DNA of 40,127 bases from CAZUFB01 sp964619775 (GTDB lineage Bacteria; Actinomycetota; Coriobacteriia; Coriobacteriales; UMGS124): contig CAZUFB010000010.1 in the NCBI GenBank assembly GCA_964619775.1, forward strand, positions 1 to 40,127, written 5' to 3'. Numbering within the stretch: the first letter of the stretch is position 1; each line of letters starts with the position of its first letter. The notes beneath the pieces were generated by a model. The model was not told where the DNA came from, did not search any database, and saw only the letters and a program-made list of their open reading frames with translations. Below, piece by piece: positions 32,936 to 40,127 of this stretch. The position numbers and the translations under genes were made by a program.

Positions 32936-34723
32936 ATGACTTCAGCCGAAACCAGAGAGGGGAGCCACTTCGCCCCGCCGCAGGGCGGCGAGCAACCTTC
33001 CCATGAGGGGTCTTTCGACTACGTCGAGGATGCGGGCGGCGCTCCCCACCTGTCCCAGCAGCCCGACGACACCCTTCAGAGCATCTTCGGGCTGCCGATG
33101 GACCCTCCCAACGGTTCGCAGGCTACTCCCAGCGCACCGTTCGAGCCTGTTGCCTCGCACAGGCCGGCGTCGCCGAGCGACACCGACATCTTCCTGGCCA
33201 TCGCCGAGCAGATCCAATCGTCTGCCCAGTCGGCCCCCCAGCAGCCGAGCCTCACGCCGGCGTCGCGCCCCGCGTCGTTCGGCACCCCCACGCAGCAGGC
33301 CTCGGCGCCTGCAAACCCGTCTCCCTACGCGACGCAGACCCCGTATCCCCCGTACACGGGGGGAACCTCCCCGTCGTCCCCGGCAAGTCCCGACGTCACC
33401 GCGATCTATGCGGCCGCCTCGCAGCGACAGCCCGCTGCGGCGTCGCAGCCGGCCAACCCCCTCGTTGCCGCACGCAACGCACGCTCTGGTTCCGGCGTGG
33501 CGGGAGGCTCGGGAGACGGGCTGTTCCCCATCCAGGAGGTCGAGGCCTCGTCGGGCCGCTTGCTCGACATGTCGTTCGGCGACGTCGTCCCCAGGCGCAC
33601 GGCCGTCATCGCCATCGTCGTGGTGGTTGTGCTGGTCCTGGCGGCCGTGGGCACGTTCTTAGGCCTTCGCTACAAGCAGGCGGCCGACGCGCGCACGGCC
33701 ATCGACGAGGCGATCGACATCCTGCGCGACACCGACGACGTCATCGTGCCGCTCGACTCGGCCATCGCGGCCGAGATAAGCACCGGCGTGGCGTCGGAGG
33801 TGCTTTCCAACCTCATGCTCGAGTCGTCCACGACCGTCTCCAACAGCCTCAGCTCGGCCGAGCAGCTTGCCGACAGCGCATCGGACGCCCGCGACGTGCT
33901 TTCCGACGAAGAGGTCGAGGCCCTCGACGCCGTGCTCGCCTCCATCTCGGCCCGCCGCTCGATGCTCGACGTCGGACGCCAGCTGCTTTTGATCGACTCC
34001 GCGGTGAGCACGGCCCTCGAGAACCTCGAACAGGCCTACGCCTTCATCAACGAGGCCAACACCAACGTGCAGGCGGCGCGCGACATCTATACCGTGTACA
34101 GCACGACGGGGGAGGGCGACATGTGGGCCGCCGTCGAGGCGGACAACGCCGCGGTGACCGCCATCGCCAACGCGCAGAGCAGCGTCGCGGCCGCCAAGGA
34201 GGCGTTCTCCTCGGCGGACCTCACGGCGCTCGAAAACTACCTCACCGCGCGCCTCAACCACGTGAACCTGCTGCTGCAGTTCGACACCTGCATCGCCAAC
34301 GGCGACGCCGACGGGGCCAACGCGGTGGTCGATCAATGCAACCAGGCCGACGCCGCCCAGCAGGAGGCCGCGCTGCAGGTGTCCGCAACCGCCGCCGAAC
34401 TGCTGACGAGCGCCTACGCCGCCGCCACGGCCGACCAGCGCGAGGCCTACGACGCCGCGCGCGACGCCTGCGTGGAGGCCGACGCGATCCTCAACGACTA
34501 CCTGGGCATTACCGACACGAGCAAGGAGATGGGCATCACATCCGGCTCCACGGACTCCTCCTCCGTCTTGCTGACCGACACAGCCTCGCTGACCGACGTG
34601 GCCGCGACCGACTCCGCCGACCAGGCCGCCGAGACTGCCGAAGGCGTCGAGGGCACCGAAGGCGTCGAGAGTGCCGAGGAGGAGGTCGACTCCAGCGCGG
34701 CCGCCGAAAGCGAGGCGGTCTAG
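32936..34723 (+). CDS. single-span membrane protein with disordered N-terminus and helical outer domain
   Basis: 595 residues, no recognised family. Residues 1-215 are rich in Pro, Ser, Ala and Gln and look disordered. One span (RTAVIAIVVVVVLVLAAVGTF, about 222-244) is followed by a long Ala/Glu/Asp-rich helical region, possibly coiled coil (DEAIDILRDTDDVIVPLDSAI...), and an acidic tail. The likely topology is cytoplasmic N-terminus and extracytoplasmic C-terminal domain. AAGGAG precedes ATG 32936. The start region carries a GCCGCC/GGCGGC hairpin (32857-32873). It may form a unit with the M28 peptidase gene that follows. Confidence 0.8.
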   Translation: MTSAETREGSHFAPPQGGEQPSHEGSFDYVEDAGGAPHLSQQPDDTLQSIFGLPMDPPNGSQATPSAPFEPVASHRPASPSDTDIFLAIAEQIQSSAQSAPQQPSLTPASRPASFGTPTQQASAPANPSPYATQTPYPPYTGGTSPSSPASPDVTAIYAAASQRQPAAASQPANPLVAARNARSGSGVAGGSGDGLFPIQEVEASSGRLLDMSFGDVVPRRTAVIAIVVVVVLVLAAVGTFLGLRYKQAADARTAIDEAIDILRDTDDVIVPLDSAIAAEISTGVASEVLSNLMLESSTTVSNSLSSAEQLADSASDARDVLSDEEVEALDAVLASISARRSMLDVGRQLLLIDSAVSTALENLEQAYAFINEANTNVQAARDIYTVYSTTGEGDMWAAVEADNAAVTAIANAQSSVAAAKEAFSSADLTALENYLTARLNHVNLLLQFDTCIANGDADGANAVVDQCNQADAAQQEAALQVSATAAELLTSAYAAATADQREAYDAARDACVEADAILNDYLGITDTSKEMGITSGSTDSSSVLLTDTASLTDVAATDSADQAAETAEGVEGTEGVESAEEEVDSSAAAESEAV

Positions 34724-34771
34724 GGCGCCCCGCAGAAAGCAGCGCTTCGTCGCGTCCGGATCCGCAGGCGC

Positions 34772-34802
34772 CGGGCATCCCGCACAGACGGCGGGGTGCC
34801 CG
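34772..34802 (+). terminator. GC-rich stem-loop after the membrane protein gene
   Basis: CGGGCATCCCGC (34772-34783) and GCGGGGTGCCCG (34791-34802) form a 12-bp stem with G-U pairs. No T-run follows, so termination strength is uncertain. The rest of the 34724-34985 gap shows nothing else I can name. Confidence 0.45.
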
Positions 34803-34985
34803 AGGCCCCGTCGGCCGCCTAACGGGTGACAGGCAGGTTTTTCGGCCTTTTTCGGTAAGGTATGCCGCGTCAGACACGGCGTGCGCGCGGCGGTCGTATA
34901 CTTACCCCCGTATGCACGAACCGCGTATCTCCTCCCCGCACCGTCGGGACTACCGCTATTGTCCGCACTATTGGAGGAACTTCGT

Positions 34986-37730
34986 ATGGCTGACGCTTCG
35001 GATACCATGCGCTACCTCGTCAGGAGCTTCGACATCGCCCCTGCCGGTACCCGCGAGGAGGGCCAGGCCGCCAAGGGGCTTTCGGAGGTGTTCCACGAGC
35101 ACGGGCTCGAGACCGCCAACAAGAGTTTCAGGTACTCGTCGCTCGGCAAGGTGCCCCAGGCCGTCTGCCTGGCTCTCGTCGGCATCGCCGGCATCCTGTC
35201 GGGAGTGGCCGCCGGCGGGGTGCTCCCCATCGTCATGTTCGTCGTCGGCGCGGTGTTCGCCGCGCTCTACGCCCTCGAGGTGTTCCTGGGCATCAAGACG
35301 GTCTCGCGCCTGGGCACCTCGGGGTCGAGCCAGAACGTCGTGGCGCGCCATCCGGCCGCCTCGCCGCTCAACGGCCAGAAGGCACGTCCGGTCGTCGTAA
35401 TCGCGCACTACGACACGCCGCGTGCCGACATCTTCGCGATCCCGCTGCTTTCGCATATCCGTCCCTATCTCGGCTTTATCGTGGCCGTCGCCGTGGGTGT
35501 GGACGTCGTGGGCATGCTCTTCCAGATGCTGCCCGTTCCCACCGTGCTCCACAGCATCGCGTGGGCGCTGTCCGTCGTTTCGTCGGCCGTCCTCGTCGTA
35601 TGGGCGGTCTGCGTCATCCTGCAGCGCTTTGCGATGCCGTTTACCGTCGGCGCCAACGACAACAAGGCGTCCATCGCGGCCCTGTTCGGCTTGCTCGACC
35701 GCGTGCGCCCGCTGGAGAAAGGCCCGGGCTTCGGCCCCAACGACGCCCTCTACGAGGCTATGGAGGAGGAGACGGGCCATGTCGACTCCGAACGCCGCAA
35801 CGAGGAAGAAGGCGAGGACGCCCACGTGCATGCGTCGGACCGCCGCCGCTCTTCGCGCCCTGCGGTCGAGCGCGACGAACGTGTCGAGCGCGACGGGCGC
35901 GTCGAGGACGGCGAGCCGCGCACGTCGCATACCCGCCGCACCCGCCGCGAGGCCGCCCGTCCCAAGGAACCGGTGCGCTACGGCATCGAGGTCGTGCGCT
36001 CTCTGGGCATCGTGCCGGCGACCTGCGTCATCAAGTACGAGACCCCCGAGCCGTCCGCGCCCGCCGCGTCTGAAAGCGGCGTGGTCCGCGTGCGCCGCGC
36101 GAGCGACAGCCGCCAGGCCGACCAGGCTGCCGGGCAGGGCGACGAGGCCATCCCCGGCGCCACGGTGATGATGTCCGCGGTCGAGGCTTCTTCCGCCGCC
36201 GGCGCCGAGCCTTCTGCAGCGGAAGAAACCCTCGCACCCGCGCCCGTCGCCTCCAAAGCCGCTCCCCAACCCGCACTTGCCGCAAGCCTGCCCCAGGACC
36301 CCGAGGCCATCAAAGACGCCGCCGCCGACGCCATCATGGCGGGCATCGTGGGTACCAACACGCTGTCGGGCAGCCACGCCGACGTCCCGGCGCAGCCTGC
36401 CCCCGCGGCCGGCGCAACCTCGCTTATGGCTCCCGTGTCCGAGAAGGCCCCCGCACCTGCCCCGCAACCGGAGGAGGCCCAGGCCTCGTTCGAGCCCCAC
36501 CGGCAGGCCGACTATGCCCCGCAGGCACCGCAGCCTGCGGCCTACCAGCAGCCGTTCCGCGTCATCACCTCGTCGGACGACTACGACGCCGAGCTGCTCA
36601 ACTCGACGAGCAACATCCCGCCCGACGTGGCTGCCCAGTCGGCCGCCGCGTCCAGCTCGTTCTTTAACGACGACTTCGACTCGGCCTCCGCGTCGGTGGT
36701 GAACGACCCCATGTGGGGCACGTCGAGCTTTCGTCCCGTTTCGGCGGGCCGTCGCATCCTGAGCGACATCCCCGACCCCGCGGTCGCCGCCGTCGACCCG
36801 TTCAGCGTGTCGAGCATCGAGCCGGTGGGCAACTACAACCCCGACGATTTCTCCGGGCTCGACTTTGAGACGGGCACGCACCAGACCGTGACCCCCGCGA
36901 TGCTCGAATACGAGCGCCATCGCGCGCTGGACGGCTTTAGCCCCGAGATCACCGAGGCTCCCAAGCGTGCCCGCAGGAACAAGAAGGGACACCAGGGCCG
37001 CATCAGCCACCAGGCTGCGCGCATGCAGGCCGAGATGCAGGAGCAGTCCTTCAACGACTGGCTCGGTCTCGACGAGAACTTCGACGCCAAGACGAACGGC
37101 CGCAAGATCGGCTCGTGGGACCACTTCAACGACGACCAGGAGGTCGGAGCCGCCCCCGCGCCCGGCAACAGCCCGCGCTGGCAAGGCGGCGCGGCCCGCT
37201 CCCGCCGCGCATCGAGCCGCCGCGACTCCGATGCCGACGCCGCGTCCGAGGCGCGGCGCGCCGCGATGACCTTGGGCGACCGCGAGCTCATCGCGCACGA
37301 GATTTGGTTCGTGCTTACCGGTGCGAGCGAGGCCGACCATGCCGGTGTGGAGGACTTCCTCAAGACCTACCGTACCGAGCTGCGCGGGGCGTACTTCGTC
37401 AACATCGAATGCATCGGCGCCGGCCGCCAGTCGCTCGTGCTCGAAGAGGGCGACGGGCGCCGTCGCGTCAAGGCCGACCACCGTCTGGTGAACCTCTTCG
37501 GCGCGGCGTCGCTTGGTATCAACCGCCCGCTCGCGCTGACCCGCATGGCCTGGCGCGACACCGAGGCCACACCCCTTTTGCGGCAAGGCTGCCGCGCGGT
37601 CACGGTGTCGGGCGTGAAGAACGGCGTGCCCGCGCATGCCCGCTGGACCGGCGACACCCCCGAGAAGGTGGACACGTCGATGATCGACGACATCGTCGAC
37701 ATCTTGGTCGAGGTCATCAAGAACGCCTAG
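34986..37730 (+). CDS. membrane-embedded M28-like metallopeptidase with a very large internal insertion
   Basis: 914 residues from ATG 34986 (TTGGAGGA upstream). Two pairs of hydrophobic spans (about 57-101 and 161-212) lie in the first quarter. M28 signatures are PVVVIAHYDTP (H141), GANDNKASIAAL (D225), then, after about 495 residues of Pro/Ala/Ser-rich and charged sequence (about 260-755), IWFVLTGASEADHAG (E782), FVNIECIG (E808), TEATPLL and AHARWTGDTPEKVD (H884). Usual M28 peptidases have EE where this has SE (781-782), so the general-base glutamate appears to be serine. They also have Asp where this has E808. It may be inactive or altered. The frame is intact across the insertion, and a terminator follows. 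The substrate is unknown. Confidence 0.8.
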   Translation: MADASDTMRYLVRSFDIAPAGTREEGQAAKGLSEVFHEHGLETANKSFRYSSLGKVPQAVCLALVGIAGILSGVAAGGVLPIVMFVVGAVFAALYALEVFLGIKTVSRLGTSGSSQNVVARHPAASPLNGQKARPVVVIAHYDTPRADIFAIPLLSHIRPYLGFIVAVAVGVDVVGMLFQMLPVPTVLHSIAWALSVVSSAVLVVWAVCVILQRFAMPFTVGANDNKASIAALFGLLDRVRPLEKGPGFGPNDALYEAMEEETGHVDSERRNEEEGEDAHVHASDRRRSSRPAVERDERVERDGRVEDGEPRTSHTRRTRREAARPKEPVRYGIEVVRSLGIVPATCVIKYETPEPSAPAASESGVVRVRRASDSRQADQAAGQGDEAIPGATVMMSAVEASSAAGAEPSAAEETLAPAPVASKAAPQPALAASLPQDPEAIKDAAADAIMAGIVGTNTLSGSHADVPAQPAPAAGATSLMAPVSEKAPAPAPQPEEAQASFEPHRQADYAPQAPQPAAYQQPFRVITSSDDYDAELLNSTSNIPPDVAAQSAAASSSFFNDDFDSASASVVNDPMWGTSSFRPVSAGRRILSDIPDPAVAAVDPFSVSSIEPVGNYNPDDFSGLDFETGTHQTVTPAMLEYERHRALDGFSPEITEAPKRARRNKKGHQGRISHQAARMQAEMQEQSFNDWLGLDENFDAKTNGRKIGSWDHFNDDQEVGAAPAPGNSPRWQGGAARSRRASSRRDSDADAASEARRAAMTLGDRELIAHEIWFVLTGASEADHAGVEDFLKTYRTELRGAYFVNIECIGAGRQSLVLEEGDGRRRVKADHRLVNLFGAASLGINRPLALTRMAWRDTEATPLLRQGCRAVTVSGVKNGVPAHARWTGDTPEKVDTSMIDDIVDILVEVIKNA

Positions 37731-37770
37731 CCCTGCGAGAGGTTTGGGCGCCTGAGCGACGACCGTCCCA

Positions 37771-37799
37771 ACGCCCCGCCGCGTTCGGCGGGGCGTTTG
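37771..37799 (+). terminator. rho-independent terminator after the M28-like gene
   Basis: ACGCCCCGCCG (37771-37781) and CGGCGGGGCGT (37786-37796) form a perfect 11-bp stem with a 4-nt loop, followed by a short T-run (TTTGCC). Confidence 0.75.
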
Positions 37800-37839
37800 C
37801 CATTGAGGGCGGCATGCGGACATCGGAAGGTGGGCGCGG

Positions 37840-38490
37840 TTGAACATCGTCATCGTGGGGTGCGGCCGCGTAGGCGCGAGCCTTGCCCGGCTGCTCGACG
37901 CGTCCGACGACGAGGTGACCGTCGTCGACGTCGACGGGGCGGCCTTCGCACGTCTAGGAGGAGAGTTCCAAGGACGCAAAATTACAGGCCAGGGCTTCGA
38001 CGAGGACGTGCTGCGCGACGCCGGCGTCGACATGTGCGACGCCTTTGCCGCCGTCACCAGCTCCGACAGCACCAACCTCATGGCGTCGCGCGTGGCGAGC
38101 CTGCTCTACGGGGTGCCCCACGTCATCACGCGCCTCATCAACCCCGAGTGGCTCGAACTCTACCAGCAGCTCGGCCTTGACTACATCTGCGACACCGAGC
38201 TTGTGGCCGAGGGCATCTCCTCCAAAATCCGCGCCCGGCGCGCCCACCACATCGACACCTTCGGCTCCTACGAGGTCCTCACCTTCACGCTCCACCTGCC
38301 GTCCGGCGTCATGCACGTGCGCGACCTCGAGGAGCTCGGCGAAGTCGACGTGTCGCTGTTCGAGCACGACGGCAAGTCGTTCATGGCGGCGCCCAACATG
38401 TTTTTGCACGATGGGGACAGCGTGCTGGCCGTGGCGCGCACCGACGCCCTCGAGGCGTTGGCGCCCTACATGAAGGGCGAGGTGAAGTAA
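37840..38490 (+). CDS. TrkA-type potassium uptake regulator (first of two)
   Basis: 216 residues. The TrkA-N (RCK) Rossmann domain opens NIVIVGCGRVGASLARLLD, with the acidic residue of the second strand in VVDVDG, continues TSSDSTNLMASRVA, and is followed by a TrkA-C-like ligand domain ending near MKGEVK. Such proteins bind NAD(H) or nucleotides and gate Trk/Ktr potassium transporters at the inner face of the membrane. The start is probably TTG 37840 after GGAAGGTGG. The stop lies three bases before the next gene, which is its paralog. Confidence 0.9.
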   Translation: MNIVIVGCGRVGASLARLLDASDDEVTVVDVDGAAFARLGGEFQGRKITGQGFDEDVLRDAGVDMCDAFAAVTSSDSTNLMASRVASLLYGVPHVITRLINPEWLELYQQLGLDYICDTELVAEGISSKIRARRAHHIDTFGSYEVLTFTLHLPSGVMHVRDLEELGEVDVSLFEHDGKSFMAAPNMFLHDGDSVLAVARTDALEALAPYMKGEVK

Positions 38491-38492
38491 GG

Positions 38493-39164
38493 ATGTACTT
38501 CGTCATCGGCGGCGGGGGCAAGGTCGGCGAGATCGTGGCGCGTTCCCTGCTGTCGTCGGGCCATGAGGTCGCCCTCATCGAAAAAGGCGAGGAGCGCTCC
38601 GACCAGCTCGCGCACATCCTCAAAGGCCGGCTGCTTGTGGTGCAGGGAAGCTGCTGCGATGCCAGTTCCCTGCGCGAGGCCGGCATCGAGGACGCCGACT
38701 TTCTCTGCGCCCTCACCGGCCAGGACGACAACAACCTTGCCGCCTGCGAGATCTCCAAGACGCTCTTCGGCGTGCCGCGCATCGTGGCGCGTGTGAACAA
38801 CCCCCGCAACGAGCGCATCTTTGCAAGCCTCGGCATACGGGTCGTCAGCTCTACCAGCGTGGTGGCGCGCATGCTGGAGGAGGAGATTTCCTCCTCCAGC
38901 TCGCGTGCCGTGCTGTCGCTCAAGCACGGCGAGTTCGCCATGATCGAGGTCGAGATCCCCAACTCCGCCACCTTGCGCGCCGACGGGGGCCGCCGCGTGA
39001 GCGAGCTCGACCTGCCGCCGTCCACCGTGCTTGTGGCCGTGGCGCGCGGCGACGAGTTCGACACCGTCAACGGCCGTACCATCCTCATGCCCGGCGACAC
39101 GGTGCTGTTCTGCGCGCGCAGCGAGTACGAAGACGACGCCCGACGCGCCCTGCTTGACCTGTAA
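38493..39164 (+). CDS. TrkA-type potassium uptake regulator (second of two)
   Basis: 223 residues, clearly paralogous to the gene before it. Rossmann start MYFVIGGGGKVGEIVARSLL, acidic residue in ALIEKGEE, then LTGQDDNNLAACEISK and VARVNNPRNERIF; TrkA-C follows (VLVAVARGDEFDTVNGRTILMPGDTVLF). GTAAGG lies at the start, overlapping the end of the first copy. Two separate TrkA genes in tandem are common in Gram-positives and archaea and often pair with a TrkH channel; no channel gene lies in this window. Confidence 0.9.
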   Translation: MYFVIGGGGKVGEIVARSLLSSGHEVALIEKGEERSDQLAHILKGRLLVVQGSCCDASSLREAGIEDADFLCALTGQDDNNLAACEISKTLFGVPRIVARVNNPRNERIFASLGIRVVSSTSVVARMLEEEISSSSSRAVLSLKHGEFAMIEVEIPNSATLRADGGRRVSELDLPPSTVLVAVARGDEFDTVNGRTILMPGDTVLFCARSEYEDDARRALLDL

Positions 39165-39215
39165 GCCCGCACCGCCGGCGAGGGCGATGGTTCTCGGTGT
39201 ACGCCACGCCTTCGT

Positions 39216-39869
39216 CTAGGCGATCTCGATGTCGATGACGTTGCGCACGGGGGCGTTCGACACGGTGAAGGTGAAGCGCCGGGCGCGTATCTCCTGCCGG
39301 AACTCCTCGTCTTGCTCGCCGTAGAGGATGTAGGGGACCTGCGCCGTGTACTCCGAGTCCTCGAAGAGGCTGAACGAGTACATGTCCTCGGTGACGTTCT
39401 TGTTGGACGTGGCCCACAGGCCGGTATGGTACCGCATCGCGCGGATCTGCCCCTCGGGGACGAGGGCCATGTCGTAGAGGTCGATGCCGCCCGCGGGGTT
39501 TCCCCGGTTGCGCATGGCCAGGGTCACGCACAGCACGCTGGGGACGTCGTCGTGGGCGGTCGCCTCGACGCCCGACGGGTCGTGGGCGTGGCGCTCGACG
39601 TACTCGGCGCGCGACATGACCTGCGCGTCTTGGACGCACAGGGAGTAGCCCTTCGTGTCCTCCCACGCCGAGTAGACGGCGAACGCCCCGTCGAGGTCGA
39701 CCCACTCGCCCACGGCGTGGCGCCGCTCGGGGTAGTCGAAGGCGTTGGCGTTGACCCACCGGACGCGTGCGGCGAAGGCGGCCGCGGCGACGCCCAGCGC
39801 TCCCGCGACGAGGCCCCTGCGCGACGGGGCGCGCCCCGCCCCGCCGGCGCCGCCCGACCTAGCGGCCAT
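39216..39869 (-). CDS. exported protein with Tat-like signal, function unknown
   Basis: 217 residues. The N-terminus has a twin arginine (SRRGLVAG, residues 16-23) and an alanine-rich hydrophobic stretch, resembling a Tat or uncleaved signal sequence. The mature part (NANAFDYPERRHAVGEWVDLDGAF...PSVLCVTLAMRNRG...SFSLFEDSEYTAQVPYILYG...) looks like an all-beta extracytoplasmic domain. I recognise no named family. The ATG overlaps the end of the ABC ATPase gene, so it is probably part of that transporter operon. Confidence 0.75.
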   Translation of the reverse strand: MAARSGGAGGAGRAPSRRGLVAGALGVAAAAFAARVRWVNANAFDYPERRHAVGEWVDLDGAFAVYSAWEDTKGYSLCVQDAQVMSRAEYVERHAHDPSGVEATAHDDVPSVLCVTLAMRNRGNPAGGIDLYDMALVPEGQIRAMRYHTGLWATSNKNVTEDMYSFSLFEDSEYTAQVPYILYGEQDEEFRQEIRARRFTFTVSNAPVRNVIDIEIA

Positions 39870-40127
39870 CGCGCGCCCCCTCGCCGCCGCCGCGGGCGGT
39901 CAGCACCTCGTGCCCGTCGACGTGGCCCTCCGCCAGGTACCAGACCTCGTCCGACAGGTCGCGCAGCACGCCCGCGTCGTGGCAGGCGAGGACGACGGCG
40001 GCCCCCCGCGCGCGGGCCGCGCCGACCTCGCGGCGCACCATCCGGACGCCCTCGGCGTCCAGGGCGTTGGTCGGCTCGTCGAGCACGACCACGTCGGGCG
40101 ACTCCATGAGCGCCGCGGCGACGCCGA
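39859..40127 (-). CDS. ABC transporter ATP-binding protein (partial, N-terminus outside window)
   Basis: Only the C-terminal part is visible: GVAAALMESP, the Walker B and D-loop VVVLDEPTNALD, the switch region VVLACHD, then a C-terminal end (DEVWYLAEGHVDG...). The Walker A and signature lie beyond the right edge. It overlaps the next gene by 11 bases. The substrate cannot be told from this fragment. Confidence 0.88.
   Translation of the reverse strand, partial: GVAAALMESPDVVVLDEPTNALDAEGVRMVRREVGAARARGAAVVLACHDAGVLRDLSDEVWYLAEGHVDGHEVLTARGGGEGARDGR

Noticed and set aside
33659..35008. 449-codon minus-strand frame antisense to the single-span membrane protein gene
   Set aside because: Composition-driven shadow, Gly/Val/Arg repeats mirroring Ala/Asp-rich coding on the other strand.
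34968..38081. 1037-codon open frame on the minus strand antisense to the M28-like gene
   Set aside because: High GC removes stop codons from the complementary frame. The protein is Gly/Arg/Val-rich low complexity, has no domain, and the plus-strand frame has a ribosome site and real motifs.
1..40127. CRISPR arrays, insertion sequences, prophage, rRNA operons
   Set aside because: No regularly spaced identical repeats with unique spacers, no transposase or integrase, and no rRNA or tRNA sequence was seen on either strand. Repeats present are protein-domain repeats, DnaA boxes, parS sites and hairpins.

Overview
The window is a chromosomal origin region from a high-GC actinobacterium. The gene order, the short YidC, the PafB/PafC-like pair and the long DnaA linker fit the class Coriobacteriia (Eggerthella/Slackia-like relatives). 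That placement is an inference from gene content, not a database match. There is no plasmid, phage, IS element, CRISPR array, rRNA or tRNA that I can support.

Left arm (minus strand, about 1-15870). Reading away from the origin, the order is: a GHKL-ATPase/winged-helix protein of unknown role, dnaA, dnaN, recF, a dciA-like DUF721 gene, gyrB and gyrA (with a clear terminator). Beyond an AT-rich spacer full of inverted repeats comes the start of a large surface adhesin (VWA domain plus at least three pilin-type isopeptide repeats) that runs off the left edge.

Origin (about 15940-16440, with a second cluster at 12122-12305). The AT-rich gap upstream of the GHKL gene and the dnaA-dnaN gap both hold many 9-mers of the type YTTTCAACA, plus a few classical TTTTCCACA boxes, often spaced by one helical turn. 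I read these as DnaA boxes, with an A in place of the usual C at position 6.

Right arm (mainly plus strand, 16741-30620). A strong promoter drives rpmH-rnpA-yidD-yidC-jag. After a terminator and a large hairpin come rsmG, parA, parB and a small membrane protein. rlmN, a flavodoxin-like gene and a tail-anchored protein are on the minus strand; ddl, a three-TM protein and an exonuclease-DinG fusion are on the plus strand. Eight parS sites (core GTTTCACGTGAAAC) are spread from 6711 to 26885. Two lie inside coding sequence and two sit at the centre of long palindromes.

Far right (30620-40127). This very GC-rich part holds a possible orphan small RNA, a PafC/PafB-like WYL regulator pair, a single-pass membrane protein, a membrane-embedded M28-like peptidase split by about 500 disordered residues, two tandem TrkA-type potassium-uptake regulators, a Tat-signal-like exported protein, and the end of an ABC transporter ATPase gene cut by the window edge.

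The core genes work as one module: DnaA and its boxes start replication, DnaN, DciA, RecF and gyrase support the fork, and ParA/ParB with the parS sites segregate the origin. The least explained parts are the GHKL-wHTH gene co-transcribed with dnaA, the variant DnaA-box arrays, the parS/terminator hybrids, the orphan RNA and the interrupted peptidase.
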